Assembly: GCF_916619195.1 (NCBI RefSeq)
Contig: NZ_CAKAKL010000009.1
Location: 124,001 to 188,000, forward strand
Origin: Inquilinus sp. Marseille-Q2685
GTDB taxonomy: Bacteria; Pseudomonadota; Alphaproteobacteria; DSM-16000; Inquilinaceae
Direction: 5' to 3'
Length of the DNA stretch: 64,000 nt
Position 1 is the first letter of the stretch; each line of letters opens with the position of its first letter. Shown here piece by piece: positions 42,372 to 55,393 of the stretch. The notes under the pieces were generated by a model. It did not search any database and had not been told where the DNA came from. It saw nothing but the letters and a program-made list of their open reading frames with translations. A program made the position numbers and the translations under genes.

Positions 42372-44428
42372 GGCCAGTAGAGCTGCTCCTCGCCGACATC
42401 GGCCGCGGGAAGGCCGGCCTGGATCAGGCCTTCCCGCAGCTCGCGCCAGCGCACGGCGTTGCGGATCGGGAAGCTGCTTAGGAACCACTCGACGATGGCG
42501 GCGTCCGTGCATTCCAGCTCGGCATGCCAGGACTCGCGGGCGTTGCGCAGGAAGAGGCGCGCCTCCTCCTGCGCCCGGCGGACGTCGCCGAGCCGGGCGA
42601 GGGCAGCCGCCTTCCAGGCGGGAATGTTGAAGATCGACTGGCCGGCCCGGTCGGCGGCCTCGACGCAGCCTGCGATGTCGCCGTGCAGGAAGCGGATGCC
42701 GGCGAGATAGGCCCAGTGATGGGGCGGGATCATCGGGTTGAGCTCGAAGGCATTGGCCACGAGGTCGAGCGCGACGTCGGTCCGGTCGACGAAGGCGAAG
42801 CCCTGCGCCGCCGACATCAGCACCGATGGGTTGCTCGGGTTCAGGTCGCGCGCCAGCTCCAGATGCAGGTCGGCCTGCGGATAGCGGGTGGTCATCATGT
42901 AGGACCAGGCGAGGGTCAGATGCCCGCGCGCGTCCAGCGGGTCCAGCTCCGCCGCCCGCCGCGCCAGCGTCAGCGCCTCCTCGGCCATGGCGCGGTCGCG
43001 GCGCACCCCCGGCAGGATGATGTGGCGGGAGTTGTAGATGTTGGCGAGGCCGCTATAGGCCGGGGCGAAGCTGGGCCACTCCCGGATCACCTCCTTGAAC
43101 AGGGCCTCGGCCTCGAACTCCGCCTGGGGTTCCCAGAAGTTCAGGAGGTACTGGCCGCGCAGCCAGCGGACATAGGGCCCGTGCGCGAAATCGCGATCGC
43201 CGATCTGCCGCGACAGGGCGTTCGCCGAGATATGGATGTCGAGCGTCGCCGCCACGCGGCGGGCGATCTGGCGCTGCTGGTCCATCCAGGACGGCAGCGC
43301 CAGGGAGAAGGTCTCCGACCAGAGCGATCGGTTGCGGGTCAGCTCGATCAGCGAGACGACGATCAGCAGATCGTCGTCCTTGTGCCGGAACGCGGTGGAC
43401 AGCCGGTAGTCGACCTGCTGCGGGGCCCCGGCCTCGGGCTGCGCGTCCGGCGGCTCGACCACGATCCATTCCCGGAACCGCACGAGATTGGCGATCAGCT
43501 CGCTGCGGAAGCCGTGGACGACGTAGTCGTCGATGCCTTCCGGGAGGCCGGGGGTCAGGCGGTCCACCTCGATGATGGGCAGCCGGGATTGCTCCGCGAC
43601 CGGCGTCGCGGAAGGCTGCGCCGTGCTGTCGACCGATCCCTTCTTGATGTCGACGATCAGGCGCTGCGTCTCCTCCGACGGCTCCATGTCGTAGTCGTTC
43701 TGCAGCAGGTCCCACAACGTGCCGTACAGCTTCAGCGCCGCCGCGATGTTGCCGCGCAGCGCCTGCTGCAGGATCAGGACGCGGTATGCCTCCTCATGCG
43801 TCGGGTCGATGTCGAGCAGCGCATGGGCCGCCTCGGCGGCGATCTTCTCGCCCGAGGCCGGATCGCGCAGGATCCGTTCCAGGCCGCCGATGAAGGTCTT
43901 GCGCCATTGCTGCCGGCAGACCGTGAGCCAGGAGGCGAATTCCCGGTCGAGGTCCTCGAACCCCGCCATGATCCGGTCCGGATTGGCCAGGCCGAGCGCC
44001 AGGATCGACGACAGGACGCCCTTCGCCAGGTCGGCGGCGACCAGCTCGAGGTCGATCTCGATGGATTCGCGCCGGATGCGGATGTCCTGACGCCCGATCT
44101 CGACGATGCCCGGGCGGACGGTGTCGAGATTGTCGCGCAGCTGCTTTAGGCATTGCCGCAGCGAGCCGCGGGCATGATCGCCGTCACTTTCGCTCCAGAA
44201 CACCCCGGCGACGCGCTCGCGGCTCTCGATCGCCGTGCCGCTCAGCGCGACGAAGGCGAAGATCGCCTGGGACTTGCGGCTGCCCAGCTCGATCCGTTCC
44301 CCGTTTTCCAGGCGGAGATCGAAACCATTGCCCAGAGACAACCGCAGACGCTCTACACCAGCTGTCTCCGGCGCGGGTATGTCTTCCCGATCCGGAGTCC
44401 TCGCGCTCCGTAGTGCCGGAACCGCCAT
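42359..44428 (-). CDS. SARP/BTAD-type transcriptional regulator with TolB-like and TPR regions
   Basis: The 689-residue product has an N-terminal winged-helix region (residues about 25-115, IELGSRKSQAIFAFVAL and RERVAGVFWSESDGDHAR). A bacterial transcriptional activation domain follows (about 120-255, ALRGNIAAALKLYGTLWDLL). A TolB-like segment comes next (VVHGFRSELIANLVRFREWI, SLWSETFSLALPSWMDQQ), and then TPR repeats to the C-terminus. This layout is that of large SARP-like activators. GGGAG precedes the ATG at 44428; a GTG overlapping the ycaO stop is also possible. It is downstream of the YcaO gene on the same strand. Confidence 0.82.
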   Translation of the reverse strand: MAVPALRSARTPDREDIPAPETAGVERLRLSLGNGFDLRLENGERIELGSRKSQAIFAFVALSGTAIESRERVAGVFWSESDGDHARGSLRQCLKQLRDNLDTVRPGIVEIGRQDIRIRRESIEIDLELVAADLAKGVLSSILALGLANPDRIMAGFEDLDREFASWLTVCRQQWRKTFIGGLERILRDPASGEKIAAEAAHALLDIDPTHEEAYRVLILQQALRGNIAAALKLYGTLWDLLQNDYDMEPSEETQRLIVDIKKGSVDSTAQPSATPVAEQSRLPIIEVDRLTPGLPEGIDDYVVHGFRSELIANLVRFREWIVVEPPDAQPEAGAPQQVDYRLSTAFRHKDDDLLIVVSLIELTRNRSLWSETFSLALPSWMDQQRQIARRVAATLDIHISANALSRQIGDRDFAHGPYVRWLRGQYLLNFWEPQAEFEAEALFKEVIREWPSFAPAYSGLANIYNSRHIILPGVRRDRAMAEEALTLARRAAELDPLDARGHLTLAWSYMMTTRYPQADLHLELARDLNPSNPSVLMSAAQGFAFVDRTDVALDLVANAFELNPMIPPHHWAYLAGIRFLHGDIAGCVEAADRAGQSIFNIPAWKAAALARLGDVRRAQEEARLFLRNARESWHAELECTDAAIVEWFLSSFPIRNAVRWRELREGLIQAGLPAADVGEEQLYWPHRH

Positions 44429-44475
44429 CCGCGGTCTCCCTTCCCCCAACCAATTGAAACCGCAGCGGACTGGGC

Positions 44476-45840
44476 TCACAAACTATTAAATATCGCCGGG
44501 CGTTCGATCAAATCATTCAGCGGGCGCCCGAACTGTGAGGCCGTCTGGCGCAGACCCTCCGTCATCGCGGCGGCAGAGGAGGGCTGCAGGTCCGGCGATA
44601 GCAGCTTCACGACGGGAATCCCAGCCCTCCCGGTCAGATCGACCCGGAAAATCGCGATGCCCCGCCGGACGATGCCGGCCAGGAGGCCGGGCAGGGAGTC
44701 CGGCGCGCCGGTGCTGCCCTCCGCCGCGTCGTCCTGCGCCGTGGCCAGCAGCGTCTCGGGCCGGAGCCGGCGCTTCGCGGCCAACCGTGCCTGGTCCGCG
44801 GGCGCCGGCGCTGGCCCGGCCCGGCGCAGCCGGAGGAACAGGAGGTCGTTGGCGATCTCGGACTGGACCATCTCCAGGACCGCGGCCTCCAGCGCGGCGG
44901 CCCGGCCGGGACGCGCGGCGAAGCCCAGGGCGACCAGGCCATGGACGGGGCTGACGGAGGCCGCGGCGACGACGGCGAGCGGCAGGCCGTCGGCATCGAG
45001 CTCCAGGGCGAAGCCCTGGCGCGGCCAGGGCGTGCCGACCCCCGGGCGCAGCCGGCCGATCGCGGCGGCCATCAGCGCCTGCGGCAGCCGGCGGGCGGGA
45101 CGGCCGCCATGCCACCAATGGGCCACCACATGCCGCTCCACCAGCTCGAACACGGCCGATCGGGTGGCGTCCTCCAGCGTCGGGCCCGCGGCGCAGCCCT
45201 CGCTGACCGGGACGGCGGCCCGCAATCCGTCCGACGGGCCGAAGACGAGCGGCCGCGGCACCAGGACGGGGCGGCCGGTCGCCAGCTCCGTGCCGCCCAC
45301 GACCGGGGCGGCGTCAAGGGCTGCGGCCGAATCCATGCCGGTCCGCGCCTCGACCTGGCCGGCGAAGCGGGGGCCGATGGTCTCGATCCCGCCGTCGCGG
45401 GCGGCGTCGCCGATCCCGGGCGCGGCCAGCGCCATCGTCTCCGCGGCCTCGCCGATGCACTTCTGGAAGGCGCGCCACGGGCTCGGGTCGCATCCGATCA
45501 CGCCGTCCGCGGCGATGGCTGCGCCGCCGCCGGCGGGCCGGCGCAGCCGGGCGCCGAGGACGGTCAGGCCGGGATAGTCCGTCGCCGGCACCGCGAAGCT
45601 GGCCTCGAGCGTCGCGGCCAGGCGGAACAGCCGGGCGGTGCGGCCGTCCTCGTCGCTGCCGTCCGGCGTCACCCCGAAGGCGGCCAGAAGCCGCCGGGCC
45701 TCTTCCGCCGCCCGGCCGGCTGCGTCAGAGTCGGCGGCGCCGGAGGCTCGCTCGAACAGCAGGGCACAGGCGTCGTAGACGGAGGGCGTTGCGAGCATGA
45801 TGCTCCGGATGACGGGCGGGATCTCCGCCCATTTCACCAT
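44476..45840 (-). CDS. YcaO-family protein (ATP-dependent amide activation)
   Basis: The 454-residue product has YcaO hallmarks: PWRAFQKCIGEAAETMALAA for the first E-x-x-E metal/ATP helix, EGCAAGPTLEDATRSAVFEL followed by VERHVVAHWW for the second, and FRVDLTGRAGIPVVKLLSPD near the C-terminus. YcaO enzymes phosphorylate peptide backbone amides to make azolines, amidines or thioamides. No cyclodehydratase partner, TfuA or dehydrogenase is encoded nearby. An internal ATG at 45798 with CCGGAG before it is an alternative start. It precedes the SARP gene and is divergent from the fructosamine-kinase gene by 33 bases. Confidence 0.85.
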   Translation of the reverse strand: MVKWAEIPPVIRSIMLATPSVYDACALLFERASGAADSDAAGRAAEEARRLLAAFGVTPDGSDEDGRTARLFRLAATLEASFAVPATDYPGLTVLGARLRRPAGGGAAIAADGVIGCDPSPWRAFQKCIGEAAETMALAAPGIGDAARDGGIETIGPRFAGQVEARTGMDSAAALDAAPVVGGTELATGRPVLVPRPLVFGPSDGLRAAVPVSEGCAAGPTLEDATRSAVFELVERHVVAHWWHGGRPARRLPQALMAAAIGRLRPGVGTPWPRQGFALELDADGLPLAVVAAASVSPVHGLVALGFAARPGRAAALEAAVLEMVQSEIANDLLFLRLRRAGPAPAPADQARLAAKRRLRPETLLATAQDDAAEGSTGAPDSLPGLLAGIVRRGIAIFRVDLTGRAGIPVVKLLSPDLQPSSAAAMTEGLRQTASQFGRPLNDLIERPAIFNSL

Positions 45841-45873
45841 GGGAGCCGCGAAACGCGTGGTGCTTTTTCACGA

Positions 45874-46743
45874 ATGCCGTCTCTGACCGCCCTCGATCCT
45901 GATCTCGCCGACCGCATCGCCGCGGCGCTCGGCGTGCGGCCGGCGGCGGCCGAGCCGCTGCCGGGCGGGTCGACCGTCGCGGTGCTGCGGGTCGACCTCG
46001 CCGATGGCGGCCGGGTGGTGGCCAAGGCCGGGCCGGGCCCGCTGCTGCTGGAGGCGTGGATGCTGGGCGAGCTGGCGCGGCATTCCGGCCTGCCGCTGCC
46101 GGCGGTGCTGCACGCGACCGAAGACCTGCTGCTGCTGGAGCATGTCGAGCACGAGCCCGGGCCGCCGCCGCCGGCGGCGCAGCTGCACGCCGCGGAGCTG
46201 TTGGCGGCGCTGCATGCGCCGGCCTGGCCGCGCTTCGGCTACGGCCGCGACACCACCATCGGCAAGCTGCCGCAGCCGAATCCACCCGCCGACCGCTGGG
46301 TCCCGTTCTTCCGCGACCACCGCCTGCTGCACATGGCCCGCGCCGGCCATGCCGAGGGCACGGTCGACGCGGCGCTCCTGCGCCGGCTGGAGGCGCTGGC
46401 CGGGCGGCTCGAGGGGCTGCTGTCGGAGCCGCGGCATCCCGCGCTGCTGCACGGCGACATCTGGACCGGCAACCTGCTGCACCGGGGCGGGCGAATCGCC
46501 GCCTTCATCGACCCCGCCATCTCCTGCGGCCATCCGGAGATGGAACTGACCTATCCGACGCTGTTCGGCACCTTCGACGAGATTTTTTTTCGCCGTTATG
46601 CCGAGCTGGCGCCGCTCGATTCCGGCTTCTGGAACGACCGCCGGCCGATCTATCTGCTGTATCCGCTGCTGGTCCACGTCCGGTACTGGGACCCGGCCTA
46701 TGCCCAGCCGATCCGCCGGATTCTCGACCGCTACGGCGTCTGA
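45874..46743 (+). CDS. Fructosamine kinase family protein
   Basis: The 289-residue product resembles fructosamine-3-kinase/ketosamine kinase proteins with an aminoglycoside-phosphotransferase-like fold. PALLHGDIWTGNLLHRGGR carries the catalytic Asp, AAFIDPAISCGHPEMELTY the metal-binding Asp, and PLPGGSTVAVLRVDLADGG the nucleotide loop. A role in repair of glycated proteins is expected from the family. It starts 33 bases from the divergent YcaO gene. Confidence 0.88.
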   Translation: MPSLTALDPDLADRIAAALGVRPAAAEPLPGGSTVAVLRVDLADGGRVVAKAGPGPLLLEAWMLGELARHSGLPLPAVLHATEDLLLLEHVEHEPGPPPPAAQLHAAELLAALHAPAWPRFGYGRDTTIGKLPQPNPPADRWVPFFRDHRLLHMARAGHAEGTVDAALLRRLEALAGRLEGLLSEPRHPALLHGDIWTGNLLHRGGRIAAFIDPAISCGHPEMELTYPTLFGTFDEIFFRRYAELAPLDSGFWNDRRPIYLLYPLLVHVRYWDPAYAQPIRRILDRYGV

Positions 46744-46931
46744 TCCATGGCCTAAGCCCCCGAAACGTCTTATGATTCATTGAGATTGTAACGGTGCATT
46801 TTCTTCGCCATAGTCGCGCCAATCCGACGATGACGCGGAGCTTGAACAGAGAAACGCCCTCGGTCTAAACGGCGAGCGAACAGAGAGGTCGACCATCCGC
46901 GGATGGTCTGTGGAGGCAATTCGGCGCGAGC

Positions 46932-47852
46932 ATGGAATATTTCCTGCAGCAGCTCATCAATGGGCTGACGCTGGGCGCGATCTACGGTCTGATCGCGATC
47001 GGCTATACGATGGTGTACGGCATCATCGGCATGATCAATTTCGCCCATGGCGAGATCTATATGATCGGCGCGTTCATCGCGGTGATCGGCTTCGTCGTGC
47101 TCGGCGCCTTCGGCGTGCCCGGCGTGTCGGTGGCCCTGGCGCTGGCGATCGTGCTGATCGTCTCGGTGGTGGTGACCGCGGCCTATGGCTGGACGGTCGA
47201 GCGGCTGGCCTACAGGCCCCTGCGCAACTCCACCCGGCTGGCGCCGCTGATCTCCGCGATCGGCATGTCGATCTTCCTGCAGAACTACATCCAGCTGCTG
47301 CAGGGCGCCCGGCGCAAGCCGGTGCCGCCGCAGATCCCGGGCGGCTTTCAGCTGACCTCCGGCGGCGGCTTCGACGTCAACCTGTCGTATCTGCAGATCA
47401 TCATCGTGCTGCTCACCATCACTCTGATGATCGGCCTGACCTGGGTGATCAACCGCACCTCTCTGGGGCGGCAGCAGCGCGCCTGCGCGCAGGACCGCAC
47501 GATGGCGGCGCTGATCGGCGTCGATGTCGGCCGCACCATCTCGATGACCTTCGTCATCGGCGCGGCGCTGGCCGCCGTGGCCGGCGTGATGGTGACCCTC
47601 TACTACGGCGTGATCGACTTCTACATCGGCTTCCTGGCCGGCATCAAAGCCTTCACCGCCGCGGTGCTGGGCGGCATCGGCTCGCTGCCCGGGGCGATGC
47701 TCGGCGGCATCCTGATCGGGCTGATCGAGGCCTTCTGGTCCGGCTACTTCTCGTCGGAATACAAGGACGTCGCCGCCTTCACCATCCTGGTGCTGGTGCT
47801 GATCTTCCGCCCGTCCGGCCTGCTCGGCCGCCCCGACATCGAGAAGGTCTGA
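46932..47852 (+). CDS. livH: Branched-chain amino acid ABC transporter permease LivH
   Basis: The 306-residue product is the LivH-type permease. [30 protein letters not shown] and [12 protein letters not shown] are classical N-terminal segments (both continuous in the protein), and [24 protein letters not shown] is the conserved C-terminal helix pair. It opens the liv operon after a 188-base upstream region in which I see no clear operator. Confidence 0.93.
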   Translation: MEYFLQQLINGLTLGAIYGLIAIGYTMVYGIIGMINFAHGEIYMIGAFIAVIGFVVLGAFGVPGVSVALALAIVLIVSVVVTAAYGWTVERLAYRPLRNSTRLAPLISAIGMSIFLQNYIQLLQGARRKPVPPQIPGGFQLTSGGGFDVNLSYLQIIIVLLTITLMIGLTWVINRTSLGRQQRACAQDRTMAALIGVDVGRTISMTFVIGAALAAVAGVMVTLYYGVIDFYIGFLAGIKAFTAAVLGGIGSLPGAMLGGILIGLIEAFWSGYFSSEYKDVAAFTILVLVLIFRPSGLLGRPDIEKV

Positions 47853-47856
47853 CGCC

Positions 47857-49377
47857 ATGGCGACGATCGCGCAATCCGACGCGGCCGCCGGGCGCCGCCT
47901 CGACCTCGCGGCCATGGCGAAGGAGGCGGGGGTCACCGCCCTCATCGCCCTGGTCCTCACCGCCCCGCTGGTCGGCATCCGCACCATCGAGCAGAGCGGC
48001 GCGCTCCACTACCAGACCGACTTCACCGCCGTCGCCATCGCGGGGGCGCTGGTCTTCCTCGGCCGCATCGGCATCATCCTGAACCGCGAGGGCGTGCCGC
48101 GGCCGGTGTTCTGGGCCAGCCTGCTGTTCCTCGTCGTCTTCGCCCTGCCGCCGGTCTACGAATACCTGCGGCCGGCGATCTCCGACGCGCTGCCGGCCCT
48201 GCCGGTGCAGGAGCTGCATTCCGTGCCGCTGCTGCTGGTCGGGGCGCTCGGCGCCGCCTGGCTGCTGATCCAGTCGGTCCTGGTGCAGCGCCGCAGCCGC
48301 GCCAGCCTGTCGCGGCAGGAGCGGGACCGGGCGATGGACCGCATCGGCGCCCGGGTGCAGCGCCTCAGCATCTATGTCGGCCCGATCCTGGTGGTGCTGG
48401 CGGTCGTCTTCCCCTTCACCGACCTCGCCAGCCGCAGCACGCTGGGCGTCGCCACCATCGTGCTGATCTACATCATGCTCGGCTGGGGGCTGAACATCAT
48501 CGTCGGCCTCGCCGGGCTCTTGGACCTCGGCTACGTCGCCTTCTACGCCGTCGGCGCCTACTCCTACGCCCTGCTGGCGACCACCTTCGGCTTCAGCTTC
48601 TGGCTCTGCCTGCCGCTGGCCGGCGTGCTGGCCGCCGGCTTCGGCCTGATCCTCGGCTATCCGGTGCTGCGGCTGCGCGGCGACTACTTCGCCATCGTCA
48701 CCCTCGGCTTCGGCGAGATCATCCGCATCATCCTGATCAACTGGGCGCCGGTGACCGGCGGGCCGAACGGCATCAACAACATCCCGCGGCCCAGCTTCTT
48801 CGGCTTCCCCTTCGACCGCAGCCCGCCCGAAGGCACGACCGCCTTCCACCAGCTGTTCGGCCTGGAATACGACCCGACGCACCGGATCATCTTCCTCTAC
48901 CTGCTGATCCTGGCCCTGGCCCTCCTGGTCAACCTGATCAGCACCCGGCTGCGCCGGCTGCCGGTCGGCCGCGGCTGGGAAGCGCTGCGCGAGGACGACA
49001 TCGCCTGCCAGTCGCTCGGCATCAACCGCACCAACCTGAAGCTGGCGGCCTTCGCCACCTCGGCCATGTGCGGCGGCTTCGCCGGCAGCTTCTTCGCCAC
49101 GTATCAGGGCTTCATCAGCCCGGAGAGCTTCTCCTTCATTGAATCCGCGATCGTGCTGGCGATCGTCGTGCTCGGCGGCATGGGCAGCCAGCTCGGCATC
49201 GTCGTCGCGGCCTGCCTGATCATCGGCCTGCCGGAGGCGTTCCGCGGCCTCGACCTCTACCGCATGCTGGTGTTCGGCCTGTGCATGGTCGGCATCATGG
49301 TGTGGCGCCCGCGCGGCCTGCTGGCCCATCGCGACCCCACCATCCTGCTGCACGGCAAGAAGGGAGCCTCGTCTTGA
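47857..49377 (+). CDS. livM: Branched-chain amino acid ABC transporter permease LivM
   Basis: The 506-residue product is the second liv permease, with an N-terminal extension of roughly 170 residues that adds several membrane segments before the LivM core ([20 protein letters not shown]). [19 protein letters not shown] and [19 protein letters not shown] are typical. It begins 4 bases after livH, and its stop overlaps the TTG start of livG. Confidence 0.92.
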   Translation: MATIAQSDAAAGRRLDLAAMAKEAGVTALIALVLTAPLVGIRTIEQSGALHYQTDFTAVAIAGALVFLGRIGIILNREGVPRPVFWASLLFLVVFALPPVYEYLRPAISDALPALPVQELHSVPLLLVGALGAAWLLIQSVLVQRRSRASLSRQERDRAMDRIGARVQRLSIYVGPILVVLAVVFPFTDLASRSTLGVATIVLIYIMLGWGLNIIVGLAGLLDLGYVAFYAVGAYSYALLATTFGFSFWLCLPLAGVLAAGFGLILGYPVLRLRGDYFAIVTLGFGEIIRIILINWAPVTGGPNGINNIPRPSFFGFPFDRSPPEGTTAFHQLFGLEYDPTHRIIFLYLLILALALLVNLISTRLRRLPVGRGWEALREDDIACQSLGINRTNLKLAAFATSAMCGGFAGSFFATYQGFISPESFSFIESAIVLAIVVLGGMGSQLGIVVAACLIIGLPEAFRGLDLYRMLVFGLCMVGIMVWRPRGLLAHRDPTILLHGKKGASS

Positions 49378-50227
49378 CCGCCCTTCTGACCATCGAGCAC
49401 GTCTCGATGCGCTTCGGCGGCCTCGTCGCCATCGACGACGTCTCCTTCGACATCCGGGCCGGCGACATCACCGCCGTGATCGGCCCGAACGGCGCCGGCA
49501 AGACCACGCTGTTCAACTGCATCACCGGCTTCTACCGGCCGACCTCCGGCCGCATGACGCTGCGGGCCGAGACCGGCGAGTTCCTGCTGGAGCAGATCCC
49601 GGGTTACCGCATCGCCCAGGAGGCGCGGGTCGCCCGCACCTTCCAGAACATCCGGCTGTTCGCCGGGATGAGCGTGCTGGAGAACCTGATGGTGGCCCAG
49701 CACAACAAGCTGATGAAGGCGTCGGGCTTCTCGATCGCCGGGCTGCTGGGCCTGCCCGGCTACCGGCGGGCGGAGCGCGAGGCGGTGGAGAAGGCGAAGT
49801 TCTGGCTCGACCGGGTCGGGCTGACCGCCCAGGCCGACGATTCCGCCGGCAGCCTGCCCTATGGCGGCCAGCGCCGGCTGGAGATCGCGCGGGCGATGTG
49901 CATCGACCCCGTCATCCTGTGCCTGGACGAACCGGCCGCCGGCCTGAACCCCCGCGAATCGCAGGAGCTGAACCAGCTGCTGCGCGCCATCCGCGACGAG
50001 CACCGGACCAGCGTCCTCCTGATCGAGCACGACATGAGCGTCGTCATGCAGATTTCCGACCATGTCGTGGTGCTCGACCACGGCAAGAAGATCGCCGACG
50101 GCACGCCGGAGCAGATCCGCAGCGACGAGGCGGTGATCCGCGCCTATCTCGGCGAGCCCGAGGAGGAGGACCTGCCGCCGGAGATCGCGGCCGATGTCGC
50201 CGCCGTGACCGGGGAGGCCCGTCCGTG

Positions 50228-50228
<1 letters not shown>
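49374..50228 (+). CDS. livG: Branched-chain amino acid ABC transporter ATPase LivG
   Basis: The 284-residue product has Walker [10 protein letters not shown], signature [15 protein letters not shown], Walker [15 protein letters not shown] and the switch His in [10 protein letters not shown]. The start is a TTG overlapping the livM stop (TTGA) with AAGGGAG upstream; other in-frame starts would extend into livM. It is one of the two ATPases of the importer. Confidence 0.92.
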
Positions 50229-50938
<710 letters not shown>

Positions 50939-50948
50939 GGGGCGGGCG

Positions 50949-51302
50949 ATGGAACAGATCCTCGGAACCTCGGTCGGCGACTTCATCTTCGTCAGCCTGA
51001 TCCTGGGCGGCGGCGCCGGCCTCTTGACCGGCCAGGGCCAAGCCCAGGGCTGGGCGCCGATGCGCAAGGTGGCGCCCTTCGTGGTGCTGCTGGCCTGTGC
51101 GACGCGATTCCTGCATTACGCGCTGTTCGGCGGTACGCTCTTGTCGCCGACCGGCTTCGTCATCGATCTTATCTGGATCGGCCTGTGCGCCACGGTCGCC
51201 TACCGGATGACGCGGGCGGCGAAGATGGTGCGGCAGTATCCGTGGCTGTACGAGCGCGCCGGCCTGTTCGGCTGGCGCGACCGGCGGCCGGCCGCACGGT
51301 AA
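50949..51302 (+). CDS. Small membrane protein of liv operons (DUF6867-like)
   Basis: The 117-residue product has three likely membrane segments (residues about 10-28, 42-60 and 68-86) and a basic C-terminus. It resembles the DUF6867 proteins found in alphaproteobacterial liv operons between livF and the binding-protein gene. The function is unknown; a transporter-assembly or regulatory role is possible. GGGGCGGGCG precedes the ATG. Confidence 0.75.
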   Translation: MEQILGTSVGDFIFVSLILGGGAGLLTGQGQAQGWAPMRKVAPFVVLLACATRFLHYALFGGTLLSPTGFVIDLIWIGLCATVAYRMTRAAKMVRQYPWLYERAGLFGWRDRRPAAR

Positions 51303-51385
51303 GACGCCGGTCCTTCCGGGCCGGCGGAAAGCAAGCAGAGCCGGCGGGGTCGTCCCGCCGGTCGATGAACTGGGAGAGCGATCTG

Positions 51386-52522
51386 ATGACGAGATTCAAC
51401 CGAGTGCTCCTGGCCGGCGTGGCCCTGGCCGCGATGGCGTCGGCCCCGGCCTGGGCCGATGTGAAGATCGGCCTCGGCGCGCCGCTGACTGGCCCGAACG
51501 CCGCCTTCGGCGAGCAGATGAAGCGCGGCACCGACGCCGCGGTGAAGGCGCTGAACGACGCCGGCGGCGTCAACGGCGAGAAGATCGTCGTGGTCTACGG
51601 CGACGACGCCTCGGACCCGCGCCAGGGCGTCGCGGCCGCGAACGAGCTGGTCGGCGAGGGTGTCGTGGCGGTGATCGGCCACTTCAACTCCTCGGTCTCG
51701 ATCCCGGCCTCCGCCGTCTATGCCGAGGAGGGCGTCGTCCAGATCACCCCGGCCTCGACCAACCCGCAGCTGACCGAGCAGGGTCAGAAGACCGTCTTCC
51801 GCACCTGCGGCCGCGACGACCAGCAGGGCGACGTCGCCGGGGCCTTCATCGCCGAGAAGTTCAAGGGCCGCAACGTCGCCGTCATCCACGACCAGACCAC
51901 CTACGGCAAGGGCCTGGCCGACGCCACCAAGGCGGCGATGAACAAGGCCGGCCTGACCGAGAAGATGTACGAGGGCATCACCGTCGGCGAGCGCGACTTC
52001 TCGGCCGTCGTGTCGAAGATGAAGCAGGCCGGCATCGACGTGATCTATTTCGGCGGCCTGCACAACGAGGCCGGGCTGATCCTGCGCCAGGCGCGCGAGC
52101 AGGGGATGAACGCCCAGTTCATCTCCGGCGACGGCATCGTCACCCAGGAGTTCTGGGGCATCACCGGCGACGCCGGCCAGGGCGTGCTGATGACCTTCGG
52201 CGCCGACCAGCGCAACAGCGACGCGGCCAAGGACGTGGTGGCCAAGTTCAAGGCCGAGAACTACGACCCCGAGGGCTACACGCTGTACAGCTACGCCGCG
52301 GTCCAGGCCTGGGCCCAGGCGGCGACCAAGGCGAAGAGCTTCGACGGCCCGAAGGTGGCCGAGGCGCTGCATGACGGCAGCGAGTACAAGACCGTGATGG
52401 GCCCCCTGGCCTTCGACGCCAAGGGCGACCGGAAGACGACGGACTACGTCTTCTACATCTGGAACAGCGGCAAGTTCGCCGAGGCGACCCAGGGCGAGCT
52501 GGCCAAGGTCGGCGCCAAGTAG
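51386..52522 (+). CDS. livK: Branched-chain amino acid ABC transporter substrate-binding protein
   Basis: The 378-residue product is a LivJ/LivK-type periplasmic binding protein. A signal peptide (VLLAGVALAAMASAPAWA) is followed by DVKIGLGAPLTGPNAAFGEQ, the classical start. GVVAVIGHFNSSVSIPAS and ITPASTNPQLTEQG contact the amino acid in homologues. GGGAGAGCGATCTG precedes the ATG. It ends the liv operon and is followed by a strong terminator. Confidence 0.92.
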   Translation: MTRFNRVLLAGVALAAMASAPAWADVKIGLGAPLTGPNAAFGEQMKRGTDAAVKALNDAGGVNGEKIVVVYGDDASDPRQGVAAANELVGEGVVAVIGHFNSSVSIPASAVYAEEGVVQITPASTNPQLTEQGQKTVFRTCGRDDQQGDVAGAFIAEKFKGRNVAVIHDQTTYGKGLADATKAAMNKAGLTEKMYEGITVGERDFSAVVSKMKQAGIDVIYFGGLHNEAGLILRQAREQGMNAQFISGDGIVTQEFWGITGDAGQGVLMTFGADQRNSDAAKDVVAKFKAENYDPEGYTLYSYAAVQAWAQAATKAKSFDGPKVAEALHDGSEYKTVMGPLAFDAKGDRKTTDYVFYIWNSGKFAEATQGELAKVGAK

Positions 52523-52566
52523 CACCAAAGGCCAGTGGCGGGCGCCGCCCGGCCACGGACATTGTC

Positions 52567-52600
52567 GACCCGGCGGGGGAACCTCCGCCGGGTCTTTTTT
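52567..52600 (+). terminator. Rho-independent terminator of the liv operon
   Basis: Ten-base arms GACCCGGCGG and CCGCCGGGTC with an 8-base loop are followed by TTTTTT, a textbook intrinsic terminator 45 bases after the binding-protein stop. Confidence 0.92.
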
Positions 52601-52676
52601 GTCGCATGATTGATCGCAGGGCCGATCCGTGGTGTAACGGGCGGTCTATATCGCAGTGCAGCATGGGGGTCAGCCG

Positions 52677-55157
<2,481 letters not shown>

Positions 55158-55232
55158 CCCGGTTCGTGGCACATGGGAATTGCATCACCGCGCTCGGACC
55201 GGTTCCATAGGGCGCCGAGCATTCTCGCGTCG

Positions 55233-55362
55233 CCTCTCCCGCCGGACGCGGGAGAGGTCGACAGCGCGCAGCGCTGGCGGGTGAGGGCTGGTCCCGGCCT
55301 CGACGAAATCCCCTCACCCGTAGCCGCTTCGCGTCTCCGACCTCTCCCGCAAGCGGGAGAGG
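55233..55362. repeat. Composite intergenic repeat with two CCTCTCCCGC palindromes
   Basis: Two hairpins (55233-55257 and 55341-55362) each have arms CCTCTCCCGC and GCGGGAGAGG; about 83 bases lie between them, including CCTCACCCG-type sequence. This is the style of dispersed intergenic repeats in proteobacterial genomes. It fills most of the 236-base gap between glgP and the convergent permease gene, where it may also act as a bidirectional transcript end. Confidence 0.7.
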
Positions 55363-55393
55363 CAACAACACACCGGCTCCACCGGCGACGGCT

